Of a DNA stretch of 5,316 bases, positions 3,875-5,316 are shown one piece after another. The notes under the pieces are model-generated. The model had not been told where the DNA came from. It was given only the letters and a program-made list of their open reading frames with translations, and ran no database searches. This DNA comes from an uncultured bacterium (GTDB lineage Bacteria > Bacillota > Clostridia > Lachnospirales > Lachnospiraceae), in contig CALBJL010000146.1 in the NCBI GenBank assembly GCA_937893485.1, positions 1 through 5,316 of the forward strand, in the 5' to 3' direction. The position numbers were made by a program, and so were the translations under genes. Numbering within the stretch: position 1 is the first letter of the stretch; each line of letters opens with the position of its first letter.

Positions 3875-5316
3875 CTACACCCCCATCAACTCATAAATAT
3901 ACTCCAGATCCAGATGTTCCCGCAGAGCTGCCGCCAACAGATCAAACTGCTGCTCGCGGTATGCTTCCAGCGATTGTCCGTTTTCTGTGTGCAGCGTGAT
4001 CCCCCGCCTGCGTGCCAGCGCCGATGCGAGCGCACGCACAACACTCTCTCCGTCAAAAAATCCATGCACATACGAGCCGTAAACCGTATCCAGTGCCACA
4101 CCATCCGGTTTCTCCGTGCCGTTTGTATCATCCCATAACTGCACGAGCGACGATGCATCTGAGACTCTGTGTGTCTCACCCATATGTATCTCGTAGCCGT
4201 CGACCGGGCAGCCGGACAGCTCCCGCAATGCGCCCGTGATCTGACCGATACAGCCGTGGACACGGGTCAGCGTTTTCTGCTCCCCAAACACCGTCTCCGT
4301 CGGCAGATAACCAAGTCCCTGCAGCGTACCACCGCCCTCGGTCATCAGTGGATCTCTGATCCGCTGCCCCAGCATCTGATAACCGCCACAGATGCCGAAC
4401 AGGATACTGCCCTTTGCGTGCGCCTTCGCAAGCATCGCCTCCATGCCGCTGCTGCGCAGCCAGCGCAGATCGCCCATCGTATTTTTCGTACCCGGCAAAA
4501 TCATCAGATCCGGTATCCCCAGCTCCCGCGGCTGATCCACATACCGCAATGCAATATGCTCCGCGTGCTCTAACATAAGAAAATCCGTAAAATTGGACAG
4601 ATGCGGCAGACGGATCACCGCCACATCCAGCGCCCCGTCCGCCACGCGGCGCGTCAGGCGTCCAGCCATCGAATCCTCATCCTCAATGTCTATTTTCAGA
4701 TACGGCGTCACACCGACCACCGGAATGTCGCAAAACTGTTTCAACTGTTCAATGCCCGGCTCTAAAATCGAACGGTCACCGCGGAATTTATTGATAATAA
4801 GCCCTTTGATCCGCGCGCGCTCCTGCTCCTCCAACAGTGCCACCGTACCGACAAGCTGAGCGAACACACCGCCACGGTCAATATCACCGACGAGCAGCAC
4901 CGGCGCATCGACAAGCTCCGCCATACCCATATTTACAATATCATTTTCCTTTAGGTTAATCTCCGCCGGTGAACCGGCACCTTCTATAACAATGATATCA
5001 TTTTCGGCTGCCAGCGCATCATAGGCGATCCGGATGTCCGGCAGCAGACTCTTTTTATAGGCAAAATACTCCGTCGCACTCATATTGCCACGCGCCTGCC
5101 CGTTCACGATCACCTGTGAGCCGACATCGCTCATCGGCTTGAGCAGAATCGGGTTCATACGCACCGATGGCTCGATTCCGGCAGCCTGCGCCTGTACGAC
5201 CTGAGCACGCCCCATCTCGAGCCCTTCTCTTGTGACATATGAATTGAGCGCCATATTCTGTGATTTGAACGGAGCGGCCCGATAGCCATCCTGTGCGAAA
5301 ATCCGGCACAGCCCCG
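3875..5316 (-). CDS. cbiP: Cobyric acid synthase (adenosylcobyrinate a,c-diamide amidotransferase), partial: N-terminus beyond right edge
   Basis: CbiP (CobQ) uses ATP and glutamine to amidate carboxylates b, d, e and g of adenosylcobyrinate a,c-diamide, giving adenosylcobyric acid. The frame stays open from the stop to the window edge (479 residues seen). It begins with GLCRIFAQDGYRAAPFKSQN, so only the P-loop start (roughly 20-30 residues) is missing; the ATG at 5254 is internal. Seen, numbered from that Met: the DTB-synthetase-like ATPase domain with MNPILLKP (33-40), IVIEGAGSPAEINL (88-101) and LLVGDIDRGGVFAQL (120-134), and the linker ILPGTKNTMGDL (252-263). The class I glutaminase domain follows, with LFGICGGYQMLG (285-296, nucleophile Cys289) and YGSYVHGFFD (392-401, catalytic His397). 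All expected motifs are intact. The stop is TAG. It converges on the plus-strand RNA terminator with 22 bases between, and no U-tract terminator of its own is visible. Confidence 0.97.
   Translation of the reverse strand, partial: GLCRIFAQDGYRAAPFKSQNMALNSYVTREGLEMGRAQVVQAQAAGIEPSVRMNPILLKPMSDVGSQVIVNGQARGNMSATEYFAYKKSLLPDIRIAYDALAAENDIIVIEGAGSPAEINLKENDIVNMGMAELVDAPVLLVGDIDRGGVFAQLVGTVALLEEQERARIKGLIINKFRGDRSILEPGIEQLKQFCDIPVVGVTPYLKIDIEDEDSMAGRLTRRVADGALDVAVIRLPHLSNFTDFLMLEHAEHIALRYVDQPRELGIPDLMILPGTKNTMGDLRWLRSSGMEAMLAKAHAKGSILFGICGGYQMLGQRIRDPLMTEGGGTLQGLGYLPTETVFGEQKTLTRVHGCIGQITGALRELSGCPVDGYEIHMGETHRVSDASSLVQLWDDTNGTEKPDGVALDTVYGSYVHGFFDGESVVRALASALARRRGITLHTENGQSLEAYREQQFDLLAAALREHLDLEYIYELMGV

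Noticed and set aside
4169..4573. Plus-strand open frame of 134 codons opposite cbiP
   Set aside because: It is a shadow of the GC-rich cbiP reading frame, with no ribosome site or recognisable motif.

Overview
The window looks like a chromosomal stretch of an anaerobic Firmicute, most likely a member of the Clostridia (Lachnospiraceae-like). The evidence is the gene content and the style of the proteins: cobalamin genes of the anaerobic (cbi) route sit next to C5-pathway tetrapyrrole genes, the siroheme dehydrogenase is a stand-alone protein, and the start signals are purine-rich and Firmicute-like. No genus can be assigned from the sequence alone.

The minus strand carries tetrapyrrole and vitamin B12 synthesis. 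From right to left it holds cbiP (cobyric acid synthase, N-terminus cut by the window edge), then after a gap a tight run of cbiC (precorrin-8X methylmutase), hemA (glutamyl-tRNA reductase), a CysG-N/SirC-type precorrin-2 dehydrogenase, and hemC (hydroxymethylbilane synthase, C-terminus cut by the left edge). The cbiC-hemA-sirC-hemC genes are separated by a few bases or overlap, so they form one operon. A strong extended -10 promoter lies just before cbiC, with a near-perfect 20-bp palindrome across its -35 and spacer. HemA makes the activated glutamate that becomes 5-aminolevulinate. HemC makes the linear tetrapyrrole. The dehydrogenase oxidises precorrin-2 to sirohydrochlorin. CbiC closes the ring-contraction and methylation phase, and CbiP amidates the corrin side chains.

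Between cbiP and cbiC lies an AT-rich block of about 0.7 kb on the opposite strand. It carries a promoter, a TTG-started 134-residue protein resembling the PBECR phage/mobile-element nuclease families (about 37% GC by hand count, against a visibly more GC-rich background), a second strong promoter overlapping the end of that gene, and a predicted ~140-nt structured RNA ending in a textbook intrinsic terminator. The RNA folds on paper as a closed multi-branch structure: a perfect 10-bp closing helix and three internal hairpins. I do not recognise it as a known riboswitch, ribozyme or RNA family. This nuclease-plus-RNA cassette, apparently inserted in a vitamin B12 locus, is the part most likely to be new.
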